A stretch of 64,000 nt of DNA from CALDTK01 sp965213735 (GCA_965213735.1 CBDCAB010000006.1:310001-374000), one strand, 5' to 3'. Positions 35,001-43,620 are shown, counted from the stretch's first letter. Made by a program: numbers and translations. The notes: generated by a model not told the origin, from the sequence alone.

Positions 35001-36990
35001 AACTCCAATCCTCCTTGCTGAGCTTGAGGGGCAGCAAATCGAGTTTGCGGACAGTGGCCGTAAAATCAAAGCGCTCATCCGACGCGGCGAGAGAAATTTT
35101 ACCATTAAAATCTAGATCAGCATGCTCATCTGCGAAGCTTACTGCGCCCACATAGCCATTGGGATCGAGGGTGCCATTGAGGTCGATGCCGCGGTAATTG
35201 TAGCCTTTAAAGTCGATACTCGACACCGAGCCGATCAAGTCGAGGCGCAAGTCCTGCGGGCGAAGTCCAATGCCTTGGCGAATATCAAAGGCAGCCGTGA
35301 CCTTGCCTAGCTCTTCGATGCCGGTATAGGCGCCAACATCGAAAGCAAATAAAGCTGCCTCACCGGTGTAGCGCGGCAGCTGGCCGGGTTTAGCCACGAA
35401 GCGCGTGTCGAGTGTTGCCCTGCCTAAATCTGTGCGTAAGTCGCCATAAGCCACGAAGTCATTGATGAAGCCATCGAAGCGACCGTTGAACTCGATCTCC
35501 CCAAACTTGTCGAAGTCAGTCGGAATATTGGCTTTCGGCACCAGCTTGCGAATTTTAGCGATGCTGGTTCGCAGCTCACGCACCTCCACATTGAGCAGCG
35601 CTTCCTCAGGCGAGCGGATATTGCGGGTACTTATGTCTGCGCTGAGGTAGCTGCCGTCGGGTAAACGCAATTCGAGGTCGCTCGCCCGCAAATTGCTTAG
35701 GCTGCCACGTAGCTCGCCACGCACCTGAATTTTCTGCGCATCTCTCCCACTAAAAAACGGCACCTTGTTCAGCGCTGGCGCGAAGGCGAGCAACTCGCCA
35801 ATCTGAATTGATGAAGGTTTGAGGTCGACTTCGATGCGACCATCATCTAGCGCTTGCTTCCAGCTCGTCGCTGTGGGAAGTTGCACGCGTATGCGATCGC
35901 CGATGCGGGAGTTGCCAGTCTGAAGGTTTAATTCGTCGAGCAGCAACTCCTCTGCGGTAAATGACACGGTAGCTGCACTCAGGTCGTAGAGCGTCAGCCC
36001 AGAGCGCTCCGAAAAGCTGAAACGGTCGAGCGCGAAACCGAGACTGTCCGAATTAAGATCGAAGTTGCTGATGCCTATTTCTAAATCTGTAATTGCGACA
36101 TGTTGGGGGTCAAAGGCAGCGCTTTGCACCGTCTCCGCCCGCTCGTCTACGTATCTAATGCGACCTCCCGCTAGCACAAGTTCTTCAAAATCGATGGCAA
36201 ATGGCCCTAGCAGCGGCCGCATGGTATCGGCCCTTGTACCGACGACTCCAGTAGCCTCCACCTGTGCCTGTGCTGTGGGTGCAAAGCGTTGGACAGCTAT
36301 ATCTAAACCCTCTAATATTAAGCTGTTACCGTCGATGCGTTTGCCAGGCAAGTCGAGCAAATCTAAATTTATGGCTAAGTAATCGAGTTGGCCCTTGCCT
36401 CGCATGCCCGCAAATGCATCGCGGTAGCTGATACCGGCATTGGCAATCGTGATTTCGCTCAGGTTGAGTTGGAATGGATCGCGCTCCACGTACGTCGTTC
36501 CTGGCTCTGGCGAGAAGTAGGCGGACAGAAAACTCGCATTGCCGGCCGGTGCGAGACTATCGCGGTAAATATTGATGCGCGCACCGTCGAGTTCAACTGC
36601 TTCTATATAAAGTGTGCGATCAATGAGCGATCGTATAGGTTGAAAAAATTGAGCACGCAAGCTGGAGGTAAGCAGCAAAGTATCCCCTTGTCGATCACCT
36701 ATAAAGACATCGGTAAGCCTGATGCTCGTGAACGGTTCGATATCAATACGTTCTACTGAGACATCGACGCCTAGGGTTTTAGCGACAGCCTTAGATGCCT
36801 GTTGGGCCGCATAACGCTGAACGGCGGGAACTTGAATCAGAAAGTAGGCGAATAAGACGAGCAGGAGAAAAAGCAGAGCAAGTCGCAGTGTCCACCTTAC
36901 GGCAAAACCGACCACATACCCAAGCCAGTAGCCCAAACCTCGGGGGTGAGGAGGCGTCTGTTGAGTTGGATGTTGTTCGGAATCAGTCAC
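32095..36990 (-). CDS. tamB: TamB-like translocation/assembly module protein (DUF490)
   Basis: A 1631-residue AsmA-superfamily protein that bridges inner and outer membranes and is linked to phospholipid transport and outer-membrane protein assembly. It has a cytoplasmic Pro-rich start, one inner-membrane helix (about residues 23-52), then long stretches of beta-strand repeats. The C-terminal DUF490/TamB domain spans roughly 1150-1610 (FGTPKNMTPEGGILVDDCAL in order, later NIQPGGTISWDGDPFTAQLD and LNLRGDLQRPDLSFDIELP). Length is somewhat above E. coli TamB, usual for Bacteroidota. No TamA-type BamA gene is adjacent. An exact copy of the 17-mer lies at 34744-34760. It is the first gene of the leftward run. 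Confidence 0.93.
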   Translation of the reverse strand: MTDSEQHPTQQTPPHPRGLGYWLGYVVGFAVRWTLRLALLFLLLVLFAYFLIQVPAVQRYAAQQASKAVAKTLGVDVSVERIDIEPFTSIRLTDVFIGDRQGDTLLLTSSLRAQFFQPIRSLIDRTLYIEAVELDGARINIYRDSLAPAGNASFLSAYFSPEPGTTYVERDPFQLNLSEITIANAGISYRDAFAGMRGKGQLDYLAINLDLLDLPGKRIDGNSLILEGLDIAVQRFAPTAQAQVEATGVVGTRADTMRPLLGPFAIDFEELVLAGGRIRYVDERAETVQSAAFDPQHVAITDLEIGISNFDLNSDSLGFALDRFSFSERSGLTLYDLSAATVSFTAEELLLDELNLQTGNSRIGDRIRVQLPTATSWKQALDDGRIEVDLKPSSIQIGELLAFAPALNKVPFFSGRDAQKIQVRGELRGSLSNLRASDLELRLPDGSYLSADISTRNIRSPEEALLNVEVRELRTSIAKIRKLVPKANIPTDFDKFGEIEFNGRFDGFINDFVAYGDLRTDLGRATLDTRFVAKPGQLPRYTGEAALFAFDVGAYTGIEELGKVTAAFDIRQGIGLRPQDLRLDLIGSVSSIDFKGYNYRGIDLNGTLDPNGYVGAVSFADEHADLDFNGKISLAASDERFDFTATVRKLDLLPLKLSKEDWSFAGELEIQSNTLDLDNLRGQATVRSFVVNNPAGKSYTIDELSAQQVIAPDGGKRLSVNSPFALADLSGKYQLRTLPKVLQAAFAKTYPELYAQLKLPPAPARDSTNMSISFEAKLLAVDSLLEAFNVPASQLSGSQLAMTYDTETDNLDLSFSSAHPVVTGITLLNLGFDLRGQSGELDLSARAQQLDFGAYGFKDLQVYSEYADGDIRFSVAADTATSVLGEINFAGAIVLEDTAVTFTLDPSSHIDIGGERWTVEPGNELVVGKRRLIARDVQLTAGGRFIELETVGSRGLNVFLRQFNIDLLNAYLNPEKIQIAGEVDAFFTADDIYAREGISFSASIDTFTVNGVDWGALQTLIDLADEQSPLVTYTTFSRLGQQAILDATLAPKDGVIIDGEPRPAQYFDAKLQSEDFDMSFLSYFIPGITDLRGKLGANLHVFGTPKNMTPEGGILVDDCALTIDYLKTRYFIDSQYVTINDRLLDASGREIRDRFGNTATITGGLVHEKLLKWTLDVAINTNRLSVLNTDKNDNPLYYGSAFTAGRVAFSGPFNQTNIDIDAAALRGSRIVFPVNGSTTEGDLRFINFRQPEDSTRREVASFLRGINLDMDIDVRPAAELLIVFDEAAGDILRGQGTGSIQINVRRSGSYSMYGEYTVTEGDYLFTLLNVVNKPFNIQPGGTISWDGDPFTAQLDITAAYKGLAVAPITLIPEYTEVLSANNGALLELARQRTPVDLFLNLRGDLQRPDLSFDIELPDLQGQLRNYVNAKLTLIKADENLLNRQVFGLIVIGQFLPEINQLQASSVGFNTISELFSNQLSYLLTELFTSLAGSEGALSGIDIDITLQNNTSLAGANTVGSDLRTQLRTYFFDDRLEVGIGANFGQTVASAGQGQLTAGRFEVSYALTEDRRLRLKTFASRNVDFQDFNRNRAGVGLTWRRQFNSFAELFGAVDKAKRKEEEGPIIFRDASR
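34744..34760 (+). repeat. Recurrent 17-mer GGTTTTGGCGAAAGCTG, exact copy
   Basis: Exact 17/17 copy inside tamB, on the strand opposite the gene. It belongs to a family of 12 matches with at most two differences in this window. Confidence 0.8.
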
Positions 36991-37068
36991 GTAGAGGCTT
37001 AGCTGAAATCTGTAACGCGCGAAGGTATTCGCTTGCTACACTGACGCAGAGTTTTGGCGCGACGCTAA

Positions 37069-38262
37069 CTAATCCAGTGCCTGAAGGATGCCTTCTGTCC
37101 ACCAATTCGCTAAAGCTTGGCGATTGGTAGGCTTCAGTACGCGCTTTTGATCGAAGTGATGCTGGATGTTTCCAAGCTCGATATAAACTGTTGGCACCTC
37201 CACTTCACGCAACATGTGTAGGTCGCGCGTCAACACCAAACCTTGATACTCCTTGGTGCGACCATTGCGGCGATAATTGCGCTCCATGGCATCACGTAGG
37301 CTGCTGGTGAGTTCCGTAGATTTTGTAGAATTTCTTTGGTGATAAAAGAATAAATCGGTTTGTGTTTCGACATGCCGACTATCGACGTGCACCACGATAC
37401 AGTATTGGTCGGCGGGCTTGTTGTTTTTCGCGAGCTCATTAATAGCATCTGAGCGTTGTATGAGTCGGAGCCGCTGATCACGTGGAATAGCTTGATCTCC
37501 CCAAACGGTTTCGTCGTAGTCGCATTCGAGGTATTCCTCATCGCGGATGCCATCATTGTCGTCGCGAATGATAACGTAGGGTACTCCACCGTGCTCGATA
37601 ATATTGCGAGCCAGGCGCAGCACCACGTCGTAGGCGTATTCGTCTTCACAGAGGGCATGATCGCGTTTGGAGCCGATGGCGCCTGGGTCTGGCCCTCCAT
37701 GGCCGCTAACGAGGTAGAAGACTTTGCCGTTGAGGCGGTTGTCTTTGCGGGCCACCTCGGAGTAGCGTGGGCCAAAAATGGCGTATCCGCTGCTCGAGTT
37801 GACATCATCAATTGCTTGGCTAACGCTAACAGCTTCGGCGGGTGCGAGGGGTGGTGACTCGTTGCAAAACATCAGCCCGTATGGTACCCAGAGTTCTTTG
37901 CTTTGCTCGTAGGCGGTGGTTTGGTGGCCTGATTTTTCGCGAGCTCGGTTGTAGGCTTGGATGTGTTTAGCCAGCTGCATATCGGGTATGCCGATGGTGC
38001 TGCGGATAGATTTTCCATCGTAGGTATACACCAACAGCGGCAGCTTGTACTCACGTCCGGCGTGCAGGGCGTGTTTTGGCGAAAGCTCGTTGAGAAAAAG
38101 GAATTTCTCCTGGTAGCAGCTGTTGGTGGGCAGGTCGAATCTGCGGAGCAGCGCGTACATGCCATCGCCTGGCAGGGCAGTGGTGGAGAAGTAGTGGTAA
38201 GGCTCGGCGTAGAGCGTGGTTGCCGCCAGCAGGCAGGTCAAACCGATGAGGAGCGGTTTCAA
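37069..38262 (-). CDS. Secreted N-acetylmuramoyl-L-alanine amidase (Amidase_3)
   Basis: A zinc amidase that cleaves the peptide from murein glycan. The 397-residue protein has a signal peptide (KPLLIGLTCLLAATTLYA, residues 2-19), a LysM-like linker region (GREYKLPLLVYTYDG near 70) and the Amidase_3 domain from about 180: VSGHGGPDPGAIG (first zinc His), EDEYAYDVVLRLARNI (zinc Glu) and IVVHVDSRHVETQ (second zinc His), ending VPTVYIELGNIQ with the catalytic Glu. No ATG lies between the divergent ccmB and the signal peptide in this frame; a TTG at 38262 gives a clean signal peptide and is used. A longer frame would overlap ccmB on the other strand. Confidence 0.88.
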   Translation of the reverse strand: MKPLLIGLTCLLAATTLYAEPYHYFSTTALPGDGMYALLRRFDLPTNSCYQEKFLFLNELSPKHALHAGREYKLPLLVYTYDGKSIRSTIGIPDMQLAKHIQAYNRAREKSGHQTTAYEQSKELWVPYGLMFCNESPPLAPAEAVSVSQAIDDVNSSSGYAIFGPRYSEVARKDNRLNGKVFYLVSGHGGPDPGAIGSKRDHALCEDEYAYDVVLRLARNIIEHGGVPYVIIRDDNDGIRDEEYLECDYDETVWGDQAIPRDQRLRLIQRSDAINELAKNNKPADQYCIVVHVDSRHVETQTDLFFYHQRNSTKSTELTSSLRDAMERNYRRNGRTKEYQGLVLTRDLHMLREVEVPTVYIELGNIQHHFDQKRVLKPTNRQALANWWTEGILQALD

Positions 38263-38323
38263 AGGTAGGGAGTGTTTCGTAGCGTGCGGCGGGTAAGATA
38301 ACGCGACAAGTACCTTCGGCCAT

Positions 38324-38980
38324 ATGTGGCAGCGAGCCTTCCTCCTGATGCGCCTGCAGTGGCAACTCGAATTTAGGCAGCGCGCCTCACTGGCTGGCGT
38401 GCTGTTGTTTGCCGTCGGCACCGTATACCTTTTCTCGCTGGCCTTTGGCAATGTAGAGCCACGCCTGTGGAATGCCCTTTACTGGATTGTGTTACTATTT
38501 GGAGCGACTAATGGGCTCGGTAATTCTTTCCAGCGCGAGTTGACCTATCGCTACGCTTACTACAGCCAACTTGCTTCGCCACTCGAGCTCTATGCAGGCA
38601 AGGTGGCTTTTAATACACTCTTTCTGGTGCTGATTGGCCTGCTGGTGTGGGCAATGCTAGCCTTGCTGTTCGGAAGTGTGGTGGTAGACCAGCTGCTGTT
38701 TGTGCTTACTCTCGGGATGGGGAGTTTTGGGTTGGCGCTGGTGCTTACGTTTTTGGCGATGCTTGCGGGCAGGATAAGTAATGGTGGTGGTGTGGTGGCG
38801 GTACTGGCCTTTCCGGTGCTGATTCCGCTGCTTCTCACTGTCGTAAAACTCGGTGCAGTGGCCACACGGGTGGTCAGTCAAACGAGTACGTCTACTGATG
38901 TAGCTATGCTTGCGGGCCTCGATCTGCTGGCTATTGGGCTGGCGATTTTTTTGGTACCGTTGCTGTGGCGGGAAGCCTAG
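38324..38980 (+). CDS. ccmB: Heme exporter protein CcmB
   Basis: Inner-membrane permease of the cytochrome c maturation system. The 218-residue protein has six hydrophobic helices and the family landmarks QLEFRQRASLAGVLLFAVGT (residues 13-32), FGATNGLGNSFQRE near 68 and ASPLELYAGKVAFN near 92. Length is normal. It begins the rightward run ccmB - ccmC - ccmD - gdhA; ccmA, the ATPase, is not adjacent. It is divergent from the amidase, with 61 bases between the start codons. Confidence 0.93.
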   Translation: MWQRAFLLMRLQWQLEFRQRASLAGVLLFAVGTVYLFSLAFGNVEPRLWNALYWIVLLFGATNGLGNSFQRELTYRYAYYSQLASPLELYAGKVAFNTLFLVLIGLLVWAMLALLFGSVVVDQLLFVLTLGMGSFGLALVLTFLAMLAGRISNGGGVVAVLAFPVLIPLLLTVVKLGAVATRVVSQTSTSTDVAMLAGLDLLAIGLAIFLVPLLWREA

Positions 38981-39028
38981 TGGAGGTACATCGGGTCACA
39001 GAATTAGCGTGTCGCTTAGGTTTGCGCG

Positions 39029-40090
39029 ATGAAGGGACTGTGGTGGAAGTTGCTGGCGCTGGTGTTGATGCTGTATGTGTTTGTGGCTGGTATGCTGGTG
39101 CCCTTACAGCCGGGTGTACGGGCGCTGAATATTCGCAGTGTTGAGGCTGGCAAGACGGTCAAACTCCAGGTTGAGGGCTACAACACGCATTTTGTCGAGG
39201 CTGGTGATACACGCGCTTGGTTGAGGCTGAGTCCGCCAAGCACTGCTGATGTACCCGATACGGCGGTGTTGGCGAGAGTGGTCCAGCCCCAGTCCGACCA
39301 ACTGCTCGCTTTATCTTTTGACTTGCCTGCTTACCTCCCGAACAGTCGCGGGCAGGCTGCGGCTACGCTGGTGCTCGACAATAGCATTGACGGAGCCTTC
39401 GTATTGCCAGGGGCGCTGCAAATTTCTCAGGCCGCTGGTGTTAGTGGACCTCCAAATCTTGCTGATTGGATGGATCAGGTGCAGGATCTACACACGGCTA
39501 CGGGGATGACATATCCGTATCGAGGGCTGCTGGGGGAGACAATTCGCAACCAGTATTTTCACGTATCGCTATGGTTTGCGCTGATGATCCTGATGTTGGC
39601 TGCGGCGGTTTATGCAGGTCGCTATTTATACACTGGCAATGCCGAGTTTGATCGCAGAAGCGAGGCTTTGACGCGCGTGGGCCTGGGCTTTGGCATACTT
39701 GGTTTGTTGACGGGAATGGTTTGGGCCAATTACACATGGGGCAAGCCTTGGAGTGGTGACGTGAAGCAAAACATGACTGCTATAGCTTTACTTATTTATG
39801 CTGCTTATTTCGTGTTGCGTGGGAGTATGCAATCTCCCGAGCAGGCGGCTCGTGTGGGGGCTGCATATAATATTTTCAGCTTTGCAATGCTAATTCCGCT
39901 GCTCTACATCATTCCTCGGATGCGCGACAGTTTGCATCCTGGTGCTGGTGGCAATCCTGGTTTTGGGGGTGAGGATTTGGATAATACGATGCGCATGGTT
40001 TTTTATCCAGGGATAATTGGATTTACGCTCCTGGGCTTATGGATTGCAGAATTGTGGTGGCGGCTGAGGCGGGTGGGGGTAAGGGGATAG
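39029..40090 (+). CDS. ccmC: Cytochrome c biogenesis protein CcmC/CcsA with periplasmic N-terminal extension
   Basis: Handles heme delivery for cytochrome c maturation. The 353-residue protein has an N-terminal membrane helix (residues 5-25), a periplasmic beta-rich domain of about 140 residues (RALNIRSVEAGKTVKLQVEG onward in order), then six membrane helices from about 180 with the heme-handling WWD-like motif GMVWANYTWGKPWSGD near residue 237. Classical CcmC is about 230 residues; the extra N-terminal domain is a form I know from Bacteroidota. It follows ccmB by 48 bases. Confidence 0.9.
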   Translation: MKGLWWKLLALVLMLYVFVAGMLVPLQPGVRALNIRSVEAGKTVKLQVEGYNTHFVEAGDTRAWLRLSPPSTADVPDTAVLARVVQPQSDQLLALSFDLPAYLPNSRGQAAATLVLDNSIDGAFVLPGALQISQAAGVSGPPNLADWMDQVQDLHTATGMTYPYRGLLGETIRNQYFHVSLWFALMILMLAAAVYAGRYLYTGNAEFDRRSEALTRVGLGFGILGLLTGMVWANYTWGKPWSGDVKQNMTAIALLIYAAYFVLRGSMQSPEQAARVGAAYNIFSFAMLIPLLYIIPRMRDSLHPGAGGNPGFGGEDLDNTMRMVFYPGIIGFTLLGLWIAELWWRLRRVGVRG

Positions 40091-40109
40091 CACGTCTTTG
40101 CCGGCGGGC

Positions 40110-40186
40110 CAGCCCCCAGCGCCCAGCCCCCGGCACCCAGCCCCCAGCCCCCAGCCCCCAGCTCCCAGCACCTAGCACCCAACCCC
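40110..40186 (+). repeat. Heptanucleotide tandem repeat, 11 units of CAGCCCC type
   Basis: Eleven 7-base units in perfect register: CAGCCCC, CAGCGCC, CGGCACC, CAGCTCC, CAGCACC, TAGCACC and CAACCCC variants. They fill the gap between ccmC and ccmD. Open frames through it give low-complexity Gly/Trp/Ala or Pro peptides and are not genes. Confidence 0.9.
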
Positions 40187-40281
40187 CGAATCTCCCCTCC
40201 CACTTGTCAAATCTTTTGCTGACTTTAGCGCGGTAGGGTGAGCGGCCTAAGCTCATCCTTCGCCACCGGCTTTCCTCACAT

Positions 40282-40461
40282 ATGAGTTCACCCACCTTCG
40301 CACTGTTCCTTCAGGCTCAACCCGACTTTATCCGTAGCATCGGAAAGATCTATGTCGTGGTCGCCGTGATCGTCATTGTGCTGCTCGGGCTGTTCGCATT
40401 TATCTGGATGGTCGATAGGCGCCTCTCCAAGCTAGAAGACCAAATTCAAGAAGATGAGTGA
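40282..40461 (+). CDS. ccmD: CcmD-like small membrane protein
   Basis: A 59-residue protein: a short N-terminal part (SSPTFALFLQAQPDFIRSIG), one membrane helix (about 22-41, IYVVVAVIVIVLLGLFAFIW) and a charged cytoplasmic tail rich in Arg, Asp and Glu. Size, topology and position after ccmB and ccmC are those of CcmD, which stabilises the heme-export complex; sequence in this family is poorly conserved, so the call leans on context. Its last eight bases overlap the start of the glutamate dehydrogenase gene (ATGAGTGA), suggesting translational coupling. Confidence 0.75.
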   Translation: MSSPTFALFLQAQPDFIRSIGKIYVVVAVIVIVLLGLFAFIWMVDRRLSKLEDQIQEDE

Positions 40462-41878
40462 GCTAAAAATTAGCTTCTTCCAATCCGTCAACGACTACTT
40501 TGACGCCGCAGCACCCTACACCGGCTTGCCGAGCGGACTGCTCGACCAGATAAAAGCCTGCAACTCCGTGTACAGGATGAACTACCCCGTCCACATCAAC
40601 GGAGAGTACAAGGTGATCGAAGCATACCGCGTCCAGCACTCCCACCACCGCCTGCCCACCAAAGGCGGTATCCGCTACTCCAACCACGTCAATCAAGATG
40701 AGGTGATGGCGCTCGCAGCACTCATGAGCTACAAGTGCGCTATTGTAGACGTGCCCTTCGGCGGTGCTAAAGGTGGAGTCAAAATCAACCCCTGGGATTA
40801 CGAAGCGCGCGACCTCGAAAAAATTACCCGCCGCTACACCATGGAGCTCATCCGGCGCAATTGCATCGGACCGAGTATTGATGTACCAGCACCCGACTAC
40901 GGCACCGGCGCCCGCGAAATGGCGTGGATCTACGATACCTACCGCACCTTCTCAGGGACCGATATCGACGCCGCAGGCTGCGTCACCGGCAAACCCGAAG
41001 CACAAAGTGGCGTCAAAGGCCGCACAGAAGCTACCGGCCGCGGCGTCTTCTACGGCATCCGCGAATGCTGCTCCTTTGAAGAAGACATGAAGCGCGTAGG
41101 ACTTAGCTCAGGAATCGCTGGTAAGTCAATGGTCGTTCAAGGCCTCGGCAACGTCGGCAGCTTCGCGGCGAAAATTTCGCAAGACGAAGGCGATGTAAAA
41201 ATTATCGGCGTCGGTGAAGTAGAAGGCTACCTGCACAATCCTGATGGCTTCAACATCCATGATGTCATTTCCTACCGCACCGAGCATGGCTCCTTTGAGG
41301 GATTTCCGGGAGCAACGTTTTACGGCAAAGACAAACGCGAGGAATGCCTCGAACTGGAATGCGATATCCTCGTACCAGCAGCGCTCGAAAACGTCATCAA
41401 CGTTGAGAACGCCGGTCGCATCAAAGCCAAAGTGATTGCCGAGGCTGCTAACGGACCCGTTACCTCAGGCGCCCAACGCATCCTCAAAAAACGCGACGTG
41501 ATTATCATTCCCGACATGTATATCAATGCGGGAGGTGTGACAGTGAGCTATTTCGAATGGCTCAAAAACCTTTCTCACATGCGCTTTGGTCGCATGGAAA
41601 AGCGCTTTAACGAGAACATCAACAAGAGTTTACTCGACGTGGTAGAGGAATCTACCGGCAAGCGCGTCAGCGAGCGCGATCGCACCATCATCGCCCGTGG
41701 CGCAGATGAAATCGATCTCGTACGCTCAGGCTTGGAAGAAACCATGGTGAGCGCCTATCAGCAAATTCGAGAAGTCTTTAAGCAACATCCCGACATTCCT
41801 GATTTGCGCACAGCAGCCTTCGTGGTCGCAATCAATAAGATCGCCAATGACTATATGGCACTCGGCATCTTCCCATAG
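40454..41878 (+). CDS. gdhA: Glutamate dehydrogenase (Glu/Leu/Phe/Val family)
   Basis: Interconverts glutamate and 2-oxoglutarate plus ammonia. The 474-residue protein has the dehydrogenase dimer domain with KGGIRYSNHVNQDEVMALA and the catalytic lysine in VPFGGAKGGVKI (Lys106), then the nucleotide-binding domain with VVQGLGNVGSFAAKI near 225 and AEAANGPVTSGAQ near 325. A coenzyme choice cannot be read safely. The start codon lies inside the ccmD-like gene (8-base overlap), an unusual partner for a cytochrome maturation operon. A strong bidirectional terminator follows. Confidence 0.95.
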   Translation: MSELKISFFQSVNDYFDAAAPYTGLPSGLLDQIKACNSVYRMNYPVHINGEYKVIEAYRVQHSHHRLPTKGGIRYSNHVNQDEVMALAALMSYKCAIVDVPFGGAKGGVKINPWDYEARDLEKITRRYTMELIRRNCIGPSIDVPAPDYGTGAREMAWIYDTYRTFSGTDIDAAGCVTGKPEAQSGVKGRTEATGRGVFYGIRECCSFEEDMKRVGLSSGIAGKSMVVQGLGNVGSFAAKISQDEGDVKIIGVGEVEGYLHNPDGFNIHDVISYRTEHGSFEGFPGATFYGKDKREECLELECDILVPAALENVINVENAGRIKAKVIAEAANGPVTSGAQRILKKRDVIIIPDMYINAGGVTVSYFEWLKNLSHMRFGRMEKRFNENINKSLLDVVEESTGKRVSERDRTIIARGADEIDLVRSGLEETMVSAYQQIREVFKQHPDIPDLRTAAFVVAINKIANDYMALGIFP

Positions 41879-41897
41879 GCAGAAGCGCAGTTAAACA

Positions 41898-41935
41898 AAA
41901 AGCCCCCGACCTGTCACTACAAGTCGGGGGCTTTT
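41898..41935. terminator. Bidirectional terminator between gdhA and the subtilase gene
   Basis: A stem AAGCCCCCGAC with GTCGGGGGCTT around CTGTCACTACAA, with an A-run on its left (AAACAAAAA) and TTTT on its right, serves the two convergent genes. Confidence 0.9.
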
Positions 41936-41976
41936 ACGTTAAGGGAGCTGAGACTCAGCTGCAGAAGACTCTCCTG

Positions 41977-43620
41977 TTAGGCTCTCGAATCACCTGCTGC
42001 ACGACCACCAGTTTTGCCCGTTTTGCGCTGAGCTAGACGCACCGCGTTGTAAGCGTTAACGACATTGCCCGTGGCACTGAGGCTGTCAAAAGGAACCAGC
42101 TCGCCACTACCTGGAAGCTTGACCAGGCGCGAACCTTGCGGCGTACCACTCTCCAAAATGATTTCCTTCACTTCCGAAGCTTTCAGTTCGGGAAAATAAC
42201 TCCGAAGCAGTGCCGCCACACCAGCAGTCACTGGACTAGCCATAGAGGTTCCGCTGAAGCTAGCATACTCCTGCTCAGGGGTGGTTGAGTAGATATCGAC
42301 TCCTGGACTAAAGATGTCGACGTTGGCCTTGCCGTAGTTGGAGAACGTTGCTATCGCATCCTCACCTGGTTTCCAGCTCAAGGCGCCAATCTCCAACCAG
42401 TTGTTTGGATACTTCTTCTGCAAGAACTTGAAGAAGCCACTGCGCTCGTAGGCATCCACGGGATAGTTGTCGGTGAGGTCCGTATTCTCTGCAGAGTTAC
42501 CCGCTGCATGCACCAGCAGTACATCTTTTTTGGCAGCGTACTTCACGGCTTTATCTACCGCTTTCTTATCCCAGGAGTAGCCTTTGCCGAAGCTCATATT
42601 TACGACCTTGGCACCATTGTCCACTGCATAGCGAATGGCATTGGCAACGTCTTTATCGCGCTCATCGCCATCAGGGACGGCGCGCACACTCATGATGCGC
42701 ACATTGTTGGCGACACCATCCATACCGATGTCGTTGTTGCGCACTGCGCCCACTATACCGGCCACATGCGTACCGTGGGAAGCATCCGGCCCTTTAACAT
42801 CATTGTTGCCGTAGCCAATCTCATAGCTGTCGGCGTAGTTGTCGCCTACGATATCTGCGCGAGGATCGAAGTCTGGATTCCAACCGTGGTTGGCAGCATT
42901 GTTAAAATACTTGACAGCTCCTTCTAGCTCTTCGGCCACGTCTGCGGCAGTTTTGTCGTCTGTCAATACACGACCTAAGATGCCGAGCATCATCGTCTCG
43001 CCTTCGTCTTGTGGCGTATAGTCTTCAAGATCATCGGCAGTAAAATCTTCGCCGAGCGTATTTTGAAGTTTGGCGAGACCTTGAAGTAAGCCTTCGTATT
43101 GCTGGAGCTGGCGCGTCATGGTAGCGCGCTTGCCCTCCACGAGATCGCGCACGATTTTGTAGCGCTCGAATTCGCGCCGCTCTTTGCGGTTGAGCTTGAG
43201 GGTATCACCACCTCCGTAGCGCTGACGCAACTGTGCATACACACGAGTAGCCTCATAAGAATCTGGACCAATGTTGCGTCCATCCTTGCCACCAATGAAG
43301 TTCCAGCCATGGATGTCATCGACGTAGCCATTGCGATCATCGTCAATGTTATTGCCAGCAATCTCATCTTCATTTACCCACATCACGTCTTTCAGGTCTT
43401 CGTGCTCGGCATCGACTCCTGAATCTATGATTGCGACGACGACAGGCTCGCCGACGCGATCCTTGAGGAGATCGCTGTAAACCCGCTCGGTGCTGACACC
43501 AGCTACGCCATCGGTAGAGGGGTCGAGGTTGAACCAATTGGTGGGAGCTGCGTCCTGCGCAAAAGCGGCGGAGGAGATAAGTAATCCGGCGACTACCGGT
43601 GTGAGGAGTTGCTTGAACAT
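41977..43620 (-). CDS. Secreted subtilisin-like serine protease (S8)
   Basis: A 547-residue exported protease. Signal peptide at residues 1-21 (LLISSAAFAQ). The catalytic triad is Asp66 in VAIIDSGVDAEHED, His near 285 in ASHGTHVAGIVG and Ser near 460 in FSGTSMASPVTAGVAA. Between Asp and His there is a large insertion of about 170 residues, helical and charged, containing DDDRNGYVDDIHGWNF (calcium-site-like) and a long central helix. This insertion is common in Bacteroidota S8 peptidases. No C-terminal type IX sorting domain is visible, so it is likely periplasmic or released by another route. Confidence 0.94.
   Translation of the reverse strand: MFKQLLTPVVAGLLISSAAFAQDAAPTNWFNLDPSTDGVAGVSTERVYSDLLKDRVGEPVVVAIIDSGVDAEHEDLKDVMWVNEDEIAGNNIDDDRNGYVDDIHGWNFIGGKDGRNIGPDSYEATRVYAQLRQRYGGGDTLKLNRKERREFERYKIVRDLVEGKRATMTRQLQQYEGLLQGLAKLQNTLGEDFTADDLEDYTPQDEGETMMLGILGRVLTDDKTAADVAEELEGAVKYFNNAANHGWNPDFDPRADIVGDNYADSYEIGYGNNDVKGPDASHGTHVAGIVGAVRNNDIGMDGVANNVRIMSVRAVPDGDERDKDVANAIRYAVDNGAKVVNMSFGKGYSWDKKAVDKAVKYAAKKDVLLVHAAGNSAENTDLTDNYPVDAYERSGFFKFLQKKYPNNWLEIGALSWKPGEDAIATFSNYGKANVDIFSPGVDIYSTTPEQEYASFSGTSMASPVTAGVAALLRSYFPELKASEVKEIILESGTPQGSRLVKLPGSGELVPFDSLSATGNVVNAYNAVRLAQRKTGKTGGRAAGDSRA

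Noticed and set aside
36795..38268. Several forward ORFs antisense to tamB and the amidase
   Set aside because: Shadows of strong reverse-strand genes with recognisable domains and GC3-driven open frames.
40003..40295. Gly/Trp-rich and Pro-rich ORFs over the heptamer run
   Set aside because: They arise from 7-base tandem units, overlap ccmC and ccmD and have no conserved feature.
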